Shown here: positions 22,865 to 30,949 of the stretch, in pieces
How positions within the stretch are numbered: position 1 is the first letter of the stretch
Layout of the letters: every line of letters begins with the position of its first letter
NCBI GenBank assembly: GCA_013286365.1
Contig: JABDFY010000020.1
Coordinates: forward strand, 1 to 39,117
Origin: Alphaproteobacteria bacterium
GTDB lineage: Bacteria > Pseudomonadota > Alphaproteobacteria > UBA9219
Reading direction: 5' to 3'
Length of the DNA stretch: 39,117 bases
Made by a program: the position numbers and the translations under genes
The notes under the pieces: model-generated
Databases searched by the model: none
Told to the model about the DNA's origin: nothing
Seen by the model: only the letters and a program-made list of their open reading frames with translations

Positions 22865-25009
22865 CTACCAAGCGCCGCCGCGTTCTGCTTTTTGGAGCGC
22901 AACGACAACGCTCTCGTGTGCATTTGATATGGTGGGCGAGGCAAGTCTGGCGCGTACTCGTGTTTTGTAAGTTTCGAGCGAGCACATTTTAGAAATCGTT
23001 TCATCGCCGGTCGAATAGTGCGCTCCATAAAGATATAAGGTAAATCCATCGAGCGCACGATCATCTGCCAAAACTATATCAAGTTTATCACGACACTCAT
23101 CGTCCCAAATGCCCGTGTCGATCATCATATAAACTGGCGACAAATCCCATCGGCAAGGAATTAGCGTTCCGCTTATGTGGCTTGGCCGCAAAGCGACCGA
23201 CATCGCGCGCGCTCCCGCTTCGACTTGCTCGCGAGTAAGAAATGCACCAGTTTCTGACTGTTTTTCTCTGCCAAATAAGCCGTACATAAATATATGCAGC
23301 CTAAGCCAAACGGCACTTAGGACGTCTTCGCCGCTATTTCGCAACGTGGTGAAGACTGTCGCAGCGATACTTTTAAAATTATCAGAACGAGTGCATTCAC
23401 GGATTAGAATATCTGCAAAACTTCTTATGACATCGTGCATGGGTTCGTATGACGTCGACCACTCGCAATTCGGTTTTTTTACGAATGCGGCCACTCCCAA
23501 CCAGAACTGGGCGTGATTAGTAGTTCGGAAGCCGGCATAACTTTCGGAAAGTTGGTCGACAAACTTTTCAAGCGTGTCGTTTTTATAGGCAGTTCGGAGA
23601 AATTCTTCCAAAGCGATTGGTTCTTTAGCAATGATTTCTACCATTTGATCTTTGGAATAATAACCGGGCAGAAGCCCCAGCCTAAGTACAGTCAACAAAG
23701 GTCGACGCGTACATAAAGCATCTGGATGTTCCTTGTTGCGAAGTCGAGCAAGCATAGGGAACAATGAACGAACTAGTTCGATTATTGCTTCAGTTCGCTC
23801 AGAAACTGGAACGACTTCGTATAACCGCTCATCCGCTTCCATTTTGTCTCGACGAAGACGTGCGGCAATCCCAGCGGCGGATAAAATTTCTCCGCTCACC
23901 ATATCCGGGTCGCGATGTATATTAGTAACCGTCCCGGGCGCTTTGATTGTTAAAACTGCATACGCAAGCAAATCAATCCAATCGACTTCTTTGCCAACCA
24001 TTCCGGAAAGGACATGGAAAGTTCCAATCAAACGTTTAATATCGCGAGGCGTTTGCACCAAGTTTGGTACAAAAATCCTCGTCAATTCTTTAAAGCGTTC
24101 TACGTTTTTAAAATTATCCGGAAGCCCAATTTCAATTTGCAAAGCTTCCAATTCAGCAATCAGCAACCGAAGCAGTTCATCGTCAAAAATAACCGGTAGT
24201 GGAATTTGCAATTGCACGATTTTTTCAAGATAAGACCTGCCGCGTTCCTCGCGTTCTTTTTCCTCTACGCCGCTACCAAGCGCCTGAATAACGCGTTTGT
24301 GATCATATGCTAAAACATACGAAATGCCGGGAAAATCCGCGACAGAACGGACAAGCTGGGCAACGGTGCGAATTTCATGATCTTCAATTCTATCTAATTC
24401 ATCAATCAGAACAACGATAGAAATTTTTGCTTCTTGCAGCCGTTGCAACAAAGTCGCTCGTAGATCGGTGAGACTATGATTTTTCTTTGAATGAAACTGA
24501 TTAAGAAGTTTGCTGATTTTAGCAAAAGCAGTTCCGGCTCCCGGCAAAGCCATATCTGCGATACCGCTTAACGGTTCGAGTTTTTTGCCATAATCTGCAA
24601 GCGTGTCAGTAAGTGCTTGCAGTTTTTCTGAGAATTGGGGCTTGGATTTAATCGTCGCAAGAAGTTCATTTATAAATTCGGAAATTAAATCATTCCTGCC
24701 TGAGACAAGCCATGGGTCGAATGAAACAATAACTGCATCGGGATGCTTTTCTTCCAAATGTTCCCGCAACAAGTTCAATAAAGAGGATTTCCCACTGCCC
24801 CATGGTCCAGTCAAGCCAACCACCACGCCCGTGGCTTTTTGAGTTGTATTATTGATTAGGGCGGATGCCAGTCGCCGAATGAATGGTTCGCGATCAAGCC
24901 TATCTTCTCTAAAAGTATGAATTGGTCGTTCTGGCGCACCTGTCAATTTCTGATCGACAGGCGCGTCGCCGGTAGCAGAAGAATTAGGCTGTGAGGGCGT
25001 ATCAGGCAT
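22865..25009 (-). CDS. KAP-family P-loop NTPase
   Basis: A 714-residue STAND/AAA-related KAP NTPase. Walker A GLTGPWGSGKSS is at 65-76, a SFDPWLVSGRNDL segment (97-109) follows as is typical of KAP proteins, and Walker B VVLIDELDRIE is at 200-210; downstream come LAYDHKRVIQALG and VQTPRDIKRLIGTFH, the usual KAP sensor region. The C-terminal ~350 residues are helical and show no known catalytic motif. No membrane helices are obvious within the NTPase domain, although many KAP proteins insert some; the partner membrane protein encoded next may supply them. KAP NTPases include PifA, which blocks phage T7 in F-plasmid cells. It is the third gene of the operon. Confidence 0.92.
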   Translation of the reverse strand: MPDTPSQPNSSATGDAPVDQKLTGAPERPIHTFREDRLDREPFIRRLASALINNTTQKATGVVVGLTGPWGSGKSSLLNLLREHLEEKHPDAVIVSFDPWLVSGRNDLISEFINELLATIKSKPQFSEKLQALTDTLADYGKKLEPLSGIADMALPGAGTAFAKISKLLNQFHSKKNHSLTDLRATLLQRLQEAKISIVVLIDELDRIEDHEIRTVAQLVRSVADFPGISYVLAYDHKRVIQALGSGVEEKEREERGRSYLEKIVQLQIPLPVIFDDELLRLLIAELEALQIEIGLPDNFKNVERFKELTRIFVPNLVQTPRDIKRLIGTFHVLSGMVGKEVDWIDLLAYAVLTIKAPGTVTNIHRDPDMVSGEILSAAGIAARLRRDKMEADERLYEVVPVSERTEAIIELVRSLFPMLARLRNKEHPDALCTRRPLLTVLRLGLLPGYYSKDQMVEIIAKEPIALEEFLRTAYKNDTLEKFVDQLSESYAGFRTTNHAQFWLGVAAFVKKPNCEWSTSYEPMHDVIRSFADILIRECTRSDNFKSIAATVFTTLRNSGEDVLSAVWLRLHIFMYGLFGREKQSETGAFLTREQVEAGARAMSVALRPSHISGTLIPCRWDLSPVYMMIDTGIWDDECRDKLDIVLADDRALDGFTLYLYGAHYSTGDETISKMCSLETYKTRVRARLASPTISNAHESVVVALQKAERGGAW

Positions 25010-25064
25010 CTGAAAGAATAGGCATAAGAGAGAGCAAAACGCCAGCCATGGGGCTTACATGCCG

Positions 25065-26039
25065 TTATCGCTTCCATTGCAATATTGCGAAGAAAAAACC
25101 GGTACTTGCGTCAAACAAGCCAAAATCACAGTGATGAAATGCCCATATGAGTTCGGGGTTATCAGGACAGGAACGGTTTGAAAGCGCATACCATTCTTTT
25201 AAAAGCTGCCCCTTATCAAGTTCGTATTCATATACCCGGAGCAGGTCCATCAGTTTTATTGAATGCATTGTGTGTGAACCTGCTGTGCCCGCAGAAGTTA
25301 GACCTGCTCCCATGACCACTTTATCGCCGACGTAAAAAGCGGCCGAAACACCGCGCCGTTGAAAATTCTTACACTCATTCCATGCAAAAGTTTGGCGGCC
25401 GGGCAGAAGGCCTTTGAGTTCTTGTCCGCTTGCGGCTTGGTATTCTGCGTAAGCTTTTTCTAAAGTGCCGTCTGAGAAACTGTTATGATCGCCAACCATT
25501 AATATGAACGCTTGTTCACGTGAGAAAGAGGCAAATAGTAAATCTCTGCTTCGTTTTGGCGATTTTCTGGCGGTTAATGGCCAGAAATGCAGATGATGCA
25601 AATTGAACGCATTTAACGCGTAATCCTTGTCTTCCCATTCAATTCCGCGCTTAGGCTTGTCGCGGGTGCTTTTGCCAACATAACCATGCGTGACAATCCG
25701 CTCGGATAGATAAGGGGTTAGATCAACGCCTTTTTCGATTAATGCCGCGATTTCTAGTATCTTCTTTCGATTTCGATGGAAGCAACCATGATTTATTAGT
25801 CCATCCCAAGTCACCACCTTTCGGGGTGTGATTTGTAAAAATCTATCGCGCCAATTGAGATAACAAATAACCAAATCAGCCAGTCGCAATTCTTCTAATT
25901 CTTGGCGCGCGCTAACTGGGTTGCACGGAATGCTGTCCAGCAAAAATTTTCGAAAGCCTTTGACGCGAGGCCTATCAAAATCAATCACTGGTCTTTGTGC
26001 TGCGCCGGGTTGATTAGAATGATCAATTGCCGATTTCAT
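25065..26039 (-). CDS. Unknown protein of the kinase-KAP operon (324 aa)
   Basis: I do not recognise this protein. It is soluble, without signal peptide or membrane helix. Conserved-looking blocks are RLADLVICYLNWRDRFLQI, VVTWDGLINHGCFHRNRKK, LNAFNLHHLHFWPL, FSREQAFILMVGDHNSF and LIWAFHHCDFGLFDASTG. The HHLHF segment, a G-D-H-N and a further HHCDFG are His/Asp-rich and could form a metal or nuclease-type active site, but this is only suggested by composition. Its start overlaps the kinase gene by 17 nt with AGGAA just upstream of the ATG, so the two products are made together; a 55-nt gap separates it from the KAP gene. Confidence 0.75.
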   Translation of the reverse strand: MKSAIDHSNQPGAAQRPVIDFDRPRVKGFRKFLLDSIPCNPVSARQELEELRLADLVICYLNWRDRFLQITPRKVVTWDGLINHGCFHRNRKKILEIAALIEKGVDLTPYLSERIVTHGYVGKSTRDKPKRGIEWEDKDYALNAFNLHHLHFWPLTARKSPKRSRDLLFASFSREQAFILMVGDHNSFSDGTLEKAYAEYQAASGQELKGLLPGRQTFAWNECKNFQRRGVSAAFYVGDKVVMGAGLTSAGTAGSHTMHSIKLMDLLRVYEYELDKGQLLKEWYALSNRSCPDNPELIWAFHHCDFGLFDASTGFFFAILQWKR

Positions 26040-27579
26040 CGCTTCCTGAATTTATAAAGTCGAATGATGTTTGAAGGCTTGCGTCGAGTAACTTTCTGAT
26101 TTTATCTATATTTTGCGGCCAATCGACCCAACGAAATTGCTCAGATAGGGAAATAGCAGGTTTAAAGCTTCGTGAAATCGCTGACGATCTTGAAAGTTTA
26201 AGCCCCGGCCCGTTCCCGGAGAGTAACTGGCCAAATTCCACTTTTCCCTCAATTTGTCCTACTTGGGCTACAGGCGTTAGATACCCCATAAGTGCCGGCG
26301 CTTTGCTGTACGCAGGGTTTACTTTTCTCCAATAGAACGGAACCAATACGAGACGCGGGTCTTCATCAGAAACGCTCATATTCAAATTGTCTTTTTCTCG
26401 CTCATCGCACAAATGCATTTGAACAAGATGCGTAATCCCATCCCCACGTTCTATCGCTAATTGCATGCCGCCTTTTGAACCATAAATTACACCGCCAATT
26501 TCGATATTAAAGTTGTTAGGAATACTCGCCAAATCTGCTTTTGGTTTTATCAAACCACTTTTGTCAAAGCGATCTTCAACTTTTTTAAATTCGCCTTCCA
26601 ACCACTTTCCGAAATCAAATTGCTTCGCAACACGAGCCGCATTCGCTTTTTCTTTACGGTCTTCCTCAGCTGTCGTCGCTTGCATTTTCTCTGCCGCTTT
26701 CATTTGCATTTCTGTAATGCCAGACAAGGTTGCTTCTGTTAACGCGCCGGCCTCATTCTTTACATCCCAGTCTCTGATTAGTTTTAGGCGTTCGATAATC
26801 TGGTCCATAGATTTGATGCGCGATTTGATGTCACAAATCATCTCCGTTAAAAGTATTCCTAGTCTTGTATGCATCCCGCTGCGCTGCAAAACCGCCCGAA
26901 TTTCGGGTGTTCCCAATTCTTCTCTTGCCGCAATTAGGCCATTAGAAATCATGTACAGAGCAACTTTACCGAGTGAGTAAACGTCGGCTGCCGCTGTTGC
27001 TTCAAGCAACCGACCTTCGTCTAATTCGGGAGCAATGAAGTGTCGTGGTCCAACTATTTCACCGTCTTCGGTAAGGCGCTGCTCATCGCTCACCAAGCAA
27101 ATTCCGAAATCGCCAATAAGCGGTTGGCCGTCCTTCGTATAGAGAATATTCTTTGGTTTAATATCGCGGTGAATGATGCCTGCGCTGTGGGCGACTGAAA
27201 GACCAGATGCCATCTTTATTAAGTCATTTATTGCCTGTTCAATATTGCTTGCGTAATTTTTGAGGCGGTCAGGGGAAGTAAGGTCTTTTCCCTCAGCCAA
27301 CGGCATCACGAAATAAGGGATGTTGCCCGGTTTTCCGATCTCATCAAGATTTGAATGGTCGATTATTCTAATCACATGAGGGTGATCAAGCTTGGTTACG
27401 GACTCGATTTCCCGCCGAAATCGCTCATGCTTCTTAGGACGGTCCACCGTCTTCAATGCGAATTTTCCGGAAGCCGGATTTTTCGTATCTGTCGCGTGAT
27501 GCACGCGTCCTTGGCCGCCGCTGCCAATTTGACTGCCGACTTGCCAGCGCTCTCCAAAGAGTTTGTTCTTTTTGCTCAT
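26023..27579 (-). CDS. Serine/threonine protein kinase with unknown C-terminal domain
   Basis: A Hanks-type kinase of 518 residues, first gene of the operon. Residues ~10-270: glycine loop GSGGQGRV (19-26), ATP-binding Lys43 in FALK, catalytic loop HRDIKPKN (137-144), DFG (157-159), activation segment GPRHFIAPE (177-185) and ADVYSLGKV. All catalytic residues are present, so it should be active. Residues ~330-518 form a second domain rich in beta-type sequence (IEIGGVIYGSKGGMQLAIE; PRLVLVPFYWRKV) that I cannot assign. There is no transmembrane helix, unlike PknB-type kinases. AAGGTG 8 nt before the ATG is a good ribosome-binding site. Context suggests it senses or signals for the KAP module. 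Confidence 0.93.
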   Translation of the reverse strand: MSKKNKLFGERWQVGSQIGSGGQGRVHHATDTKNPASGKFALKTVDRPKKHERFRREIESVTKLDHPHVIRIIDHSNLDEIGKPGNIPYFVMPLAEGKDLTSPDRLKNYASNIEQAINDLIKMASGLSVAHSAGIIHRDIKPKNILYTKDGQPLIGDFGICLVSDEQRLTEDGEIVGPRHFIAPELDEGRLLEATAAADVYSLGKVALYMISNGLIAAREELGTPEIRAVLQRSGMHTRLGILLTEMICDIKSRIKSMDQIIERLKLIRDWDVKNEAGALTEATLSGITEMQMKAAEKMQATTAEEDRKEKANAARVAKQFDFGKWLEGEFKKVEDRFDKSGLIKPKADLASIPNNFNIEIGGVIYGSKGGMQLAIERGDGITHLVQMHLCDEREKDNLNMSVSDEDPRLVLVPFYWRKVNPAYSKAPALMGYLTPVAQVGQIEGKVEFGQLLSGNGPGLKLSRSSAISRSFKPAISLSEQFRWVDWPQNIDKIRKLLDASLQTSFDFINSGSDEIGN

Positions 27580-27893
27580 TTATCGAACACCTTGATCAAT
27601 GAGGGGTAGCAGGACAAATGATTTATACCCACGCTTGAACACACGAGAACACTTAGAAAAATAAGGTGCTGATTTATTTATAAAATATGACCGTAATGGT
27701 CCGAGAGAGAGGCGGTCAATCTTCGAAACCCCTACCCCTGTAAAGTAGGGGGCACTGGTTCAAGGAAGCCCTTGCAAGAACTACTTACATGATCGCCCAA
27801 TATCTAAGCAAAATAAATTTTCGTGGGCAATTTCGTGGGCAAACGGCATTTCTTGCTTGCACTAAAGTCCCAACTATTTGATTTTGTTACTAT
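27580..27893. other. Intergenic region: kinase operon promoter, hairpin and tandem repeat
   Basis: About 310 bases before the divergent kinase gene. A perfect 7-bp stem CCCCTAC (27729-27735)/GTAGGGG (27745-27751) has a 9-nt loop. GTAGGGGGCACTGGTTCAA (27745-27763) resembles part of the tRNA-Val fragment at 21921. TTTCGTGGGCAA occurs twice in perfect tandem (27819-27842), 52 nt before tRNA-Arg. A TTGATCAA palindrome lies at 27592-27599 near the ribosome-binding site. No ORF is convincing here. Confidence 0.5.
27819..27842 (+). repeat. Perfect tandem 12-mer (TTTCGTGGGCAA x2)
   Basis: Two adjacent identical copies at 27819-27830 and 27831-27842, about 50 bp before the tRNA-Arg gene. Short tandem repeats beside a tRNA and mobile DNA could be recombinase arm sites, but no function is shown. 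Confidence 0.7.
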
Positions 27894-27970
27894 GTGCCCG
27901 TAGCTCAGCTGGATAGAGCATCAGTTTCCTAAACTGGAGGTCGGAGGTTCAAATCCTCTCGGGCACGCCA
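27894..27970 (+). tRNA. tRNA-Arg (anticodon CCT)
   Basis: A complete 77-nt cloverleaf with encoded CCA. Acceptor GTGCCCG pairs with CGGGCAC; D-arm GCTC/GAGC; anticodon stem TCAGT/ACTGG around loop TTCCTAA (anticodon CCT, reading AGG); T-arm GGAGG/CCTCT with TTCAAAT; discriminator G then CCA. It sits at the junction between the kinase-KAP operon and degraded mobile DNA, and an IS481-type remnant starts some 20 nt after it. Confidence 0.95.
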
Positions 27971-27990
27971 ATTAACTATGGGTCCATACT

Positions 27991-28300
27991 GACCGGATAG
28001 GTTGGTTTTTATTCCGAGCGGATAGGTTACAAAATCGAGGCTTTTGGAGGTCCCAAATGCCTTGGAAAGCAAGTAACCTCATGGACGAACGGATTAAATT
28101 TATAGGGCGAGTGCTTGATGGAGAGAAGATAAGTGCGCTCTGTGAAGAGTTCGGGATCTCGCGAAAGACAGGCTATAAAATCTATGAGCGGTATCGATCC
28201 TGTGGGATTGAAGGTTTATCGGATCGAAGCCACAGAGCCTATAAACAGGCTAACCGATTACCTTTTCAGGTTGAGCGATCGATCATAGGGCTGAAGAAAG
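27991..28300 (+). mobile_element. IS481-type insertion sequence remnant (left end and N-terminal transposase)
   Basis: From ATG 28057 the frame encodes about 80 residues typical of an IS481 transposase N terminus: MPWKASNLMDERIKFIGRVL, the HTH EEFGISRKTGYKIYERY and IEGLSDRSHRAYK. The match to the family stops after LKKEY (about 28300), so the DDE catalytic domain is missing. Upstream, CGGATAGGTT occurs twice (27994-28003, 28019-28028), probably part of the left terminal region. The frame then continues without a stop into the nucleotidyltransferase gene. Confidence 0.75.
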
Positions 28301-28389
28301 AGTATGCCATGCAAATAACCAATAACCGGTGGCGTATGCGCCTTGCAGACGTAATGGTTTTTAAAGAAAAAGACTGTTATAGTGACGAC

Positions 28390-28707
28390 ATGAAAAAGAA
28401 GGTAGATCCCGTCCTTTCCCGTCTCCGCCTCGCCCTGGATAAAATCTTTGGCGATAGGTTGGATCGTGTTGTTCTCTACGGTTCGCGTGCGCGTGGCGAT
28501 GCAGATGAATATTCTGATTATGATGTTGCGGTGTTTCTGAAGGATTTCAGCGACAGATGGCAAGAGTTCGATAAAATATTGCCGGTGGTTACGGAAATTC
28601 TCATAGATGATTTAGCTGATATTCATGCCCTGCCTTATGGGAACGAGGCTTATTATAATCAGTCACCTCTGATGGAAGAAATTCGTAGAGATGGTGTTGA
28701 TTTATGA
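28390..28707 (+). CDS. Minimal nucleotidyltransferase (MNT, MntA-type antitoxin)
   Basis: Residues begin MKKKVDPVLSRLRLALDK, and the active-site motif G-S-R-A-R-G-D-A-D-E-Y-S-D-Y-D-V-A-V (GSx10DxD) is intact, so the 105-residue protein should transfer nucleotides to its partner. In MNT/HEPN toxin-antitoxin pairs the nucleotidyltransferase AMPylates and neutralises the HEPN RNase. The stop overlaps the HEPN start by 4 nt (ATGA). The same frame is open upstream through the truncated IS481 transposase, so a 216-residue fusion starting at 28057 is possible; I prefer ATG 28390 as the ancestral start, although no strong ribosome-binding site precedes it. Confidence 0.75.
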   Translation: MKKKVDPVLSRLRLALDKIFGDRLDRVVLYGSRARGDADEYSDYDVAVFLKDFSDRWQEFDKILPVVTEILIDDLADIHALPYGNEAYYNQSPLMEEIRRDGVDL

Positions 28708-29136
28708 CGGCGCGGGCTTGGGAATATCTGGACAAAGCAATTGAACAATTGACCGAAGCGCATGGCGTCGCCAAGGCAGGATATGGCAATTCAGCAGGCC
28801 GCCTTGCCTATTTGTCTGCCTTAAATGCAGCCAGCTATTTTAGAAGATCGTGGGTCTCTCATTGACCGTAAAAAGGGCGTTTCTCACAAAAGTATCAACA
28901 TACAATTTGCAACTCTCTGCCGCAGTGAGCCGAAGATACCGCAAGAGCTCCATAGTATTTTACCTCAAACATATGATTTGAAGAGAATTGCGGATTATGA
29001 GCTTGGGGCAAACTCAAAAGTGCCTCTTGAAAGAGCGCAACAAGCAATTGGACGTGTATCTCGCTTTGTTGACTGTATCAGGGGGTTGCTAAAGCCAGAA
29101 AACACACCCAGCAAAAATCCAAATTTTACCCCATAG
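28704..29136 (+). pseudogene. HEPN-domain protein, frameshifted
   Basis: The first part, from the ATG overlapping the MNT stop, reads TARAWEYLDKAIEQL...SAGRLAYLSALNAASYF, the usual HEPN N terminus, then runs off-frame into a stop near 28862. The continuation is found in the +1 frame from about 28840: EDRGSLIDRKKGVSHKSINIQF through ELGANSKVPLERAQQAIG to GLLKPENTP. Together these give the normal ~140-residue HEPN helical bundle, so a single indel near 28836-28842 breaks the gene. The toxin is probably inactive. A sequencing error is the main alternative. Confidence 0.7.
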
Positions 29137-29143
29137 GTAATCC

Positions 29144-30745
29144 ATGCAAATAGCCATCTACGCCCGCGTATCAACCGCTCGGCAGGCGGAGAATGACCTC
29201 TCCATTCCTGACCAGTTACGCCAGATGCGTGATTGGGCTGAACGTAATGGGCATGTTGTGGTGAAAGAATATATCGCGCCGGGCGCCAGTGCGACTGATG
29301 ACAAGCGGCCTGTGTTTCAGGACATGATGAATGATGTCGCTATGAAGCCTGCGCCCTTTCAGGCTGTCGTGGTGCATAGCCTGTCGCGCTTCTTCCGTGA
29401 TCTGGTCATGGGCGCCATGTATCAGAAGAAACTTACGAAGGCTGGCGTTCAGTTTATTTCTATTACCCAGCAAACGCAGAACGACCCCTCGGGCGATATG
29501 CAACGCCATATGTTCATGCTGTTCGATGAATATCAGAGCAAGGAAATAGCGAAACACACACTGAGGGGCATCAGGAAAATGCCCGCCAAGGCTACTTCAA
29601 CGGCTCAAAAACGCCCTTTGGCTACAAGACCGTTGATGCGGGGCAAACCGGATTACGGGGCCGCATGAAGAAAAAGTTGGCTATCAATTCGGCTGAAGCT
29701 GACATCGTGCGGGAAATCTTTACCCTCTATGTCCACGGCAAAAACGGCCCACGCATGGGCATGAAAGAGATTGCTAAGACCCTGAATGCCAAGGGTATCT
29801 TGAACAGAGGCAAGTTCTGGCGGGTGCAGAAGATACAGAATATTTTATCCAGCTCAACTTACGCCGGATGGCATGTGTTCAACATGACGGATTCCAAGAC
29901 CTTCAAGATCAAAGACCAATCCGAATGGGTCAAAGTGCCAGTTCCCGCCATCATCGATCAGGATATGTTCGAACAAGCCAGCAAGCTAAGAAATGCCCAT
30001 ATGCTGACTCAATTCGCCTCACGGCGCGAGACCTCACCTAACCTTTTAACGGGTCTCCTCAAATGTGATTGCTGCGGGGCGACCATGGTGCAGATCACAG
30101 CCAAGCGTAACCGCTATCGCTATTACAAATGCTCGAATAGATTGAGCAAGGGCAATGCTGCCTGCCAATCAACCAACTATCCCATGGCCATCCTCGACAC
30201 CATGGTTCTGGATGCCTTCAGGGACAAAATCTATACGCCTGAATATATCCGCACGATCATTGACGAACTGCGCCGCCTGACCGACAAGCATGGCGGCGAA
30301 GATAAACAAAACATTAAAAAACTTGAAACAGAACTCAAGGACATTGATCAGGCCGAAGCCAAGCTGTTTGAAGGCGTCGAGATGGGCGTCCTTGAACTCA
30401 ATGATAGGCTCAAGACCCGTATTCAGCAGCATCAGACCAGACGTGATGCCATCGTGACGGAACTTGCAACCTTGCAACGCAAACACCAGTCACCGTTACA
30501 GACAATAACACCTCAGAAGATAGAGGCAGCCTCACGCGTCCTCAAAAAACGCTTCTCTGTATCGACGCCATTCAGCCGGGCTTACCTGAAGGCCACCGTC
30601 AGCGAAATGCGCATCAAGGGCGATTTATTGAAGCTGCGCGGGGAAAGAAAGACCATGGCAAACCTCATAGCCGCCAACGGCATGATTGAGCCGACCACAG
30701 AAGTACACCGATTCATCAAGTACGGGACGCCATCCAGGATTTGTA
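29144..30745 (+). pseudogene. Large serine recombinase, frameshifted
   Basis: The N-terminal resolvase domain starts IAIYARVSTARQAENDLS (nucleophile Ser10) and continues to FDEYQSKEIAKHTLRGI. There the frame shifts: the normal continuation QENARQGYFNGSKTPFGYKT is in the next frame, from about 29569 (CAGGAAAATGCC). Loss of one G at ATCAGG/AAAATG would explain it. The rest is normal: recombinase domain (NAKGILNRGKFWRVQKIQNIL), zinc ribbon (CDCCGATM...YYKCSNRL) and a coiled coil (KKLETELKDIDQAEAKLFEG). The family-like sequence ends near 30745. No slippery heptamer supports programmed frameshifting. Confidence 0.85.
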
Positions 30746-30949
30746 GAATCCGGACAGAATCCCTTGCCAGAAAGATGTTCTGTTCAAGGGTTAATTCATG
30801 CGGCAGGGCGATATCGAAGTTATGCACCAGTACCGCGTCTTTTCTACGGGTTGATTTGTCCTCTCGTGCATCCAACCGGCGCTGGAGCTCACCACGTATT
30901 CTTCCGGGATCACTAATAAACTTCCCGTTGGCGCCACAACGACTATGGT
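30738..30949 (-). pseudogene. MobA/MobL-type relaxase fragment
   Basis: On the minus strand a ~60-residue stretch reads GKFISDPGRIRGELQRRLDA, then KSTRRKDAVLVHNFDIALPHELTLEQN, matching the region of MobA/MobL (TraA-type) conjugative relaxases that precedes the HxH metal site. It stops resembling the family near 30750, where it collides with the 3' end of the serine recombinase. Only a fragment remains, so it marks a past plasmid or conjugative-element insertion. The assignment rests on one recognisable block. Confidence 0.5.

Noticed and set aside
23733..24233. 166-codon plus-strand frame
   Set aside because: Antisense to the KAP NTPase gene and Ser/Arg-rich without any motif, a typical shadow frame.
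26513..26980. 155-codon plus-strand frame
   Set aside because: Antisense to the kinase gene; low-complexity composition and no ribosome-binding site.
27690..27800. Possible degenerate tRNA on the minus strand (acceptor-like ends and a CCCCT/AGGGG anticodon-like arm)
   Set aside because: No valid T-arm can be formed, position 33 is not T, there is no CCA, and one acceptor pair mismatches; not a cloverleaf.
29560..29580. Programmed ribosomal frameshift in the serine recombinase
   Set aside because: There is no slippery heptamer and no stable downstream hairpin; a simple one-base loss explains the two frames better.
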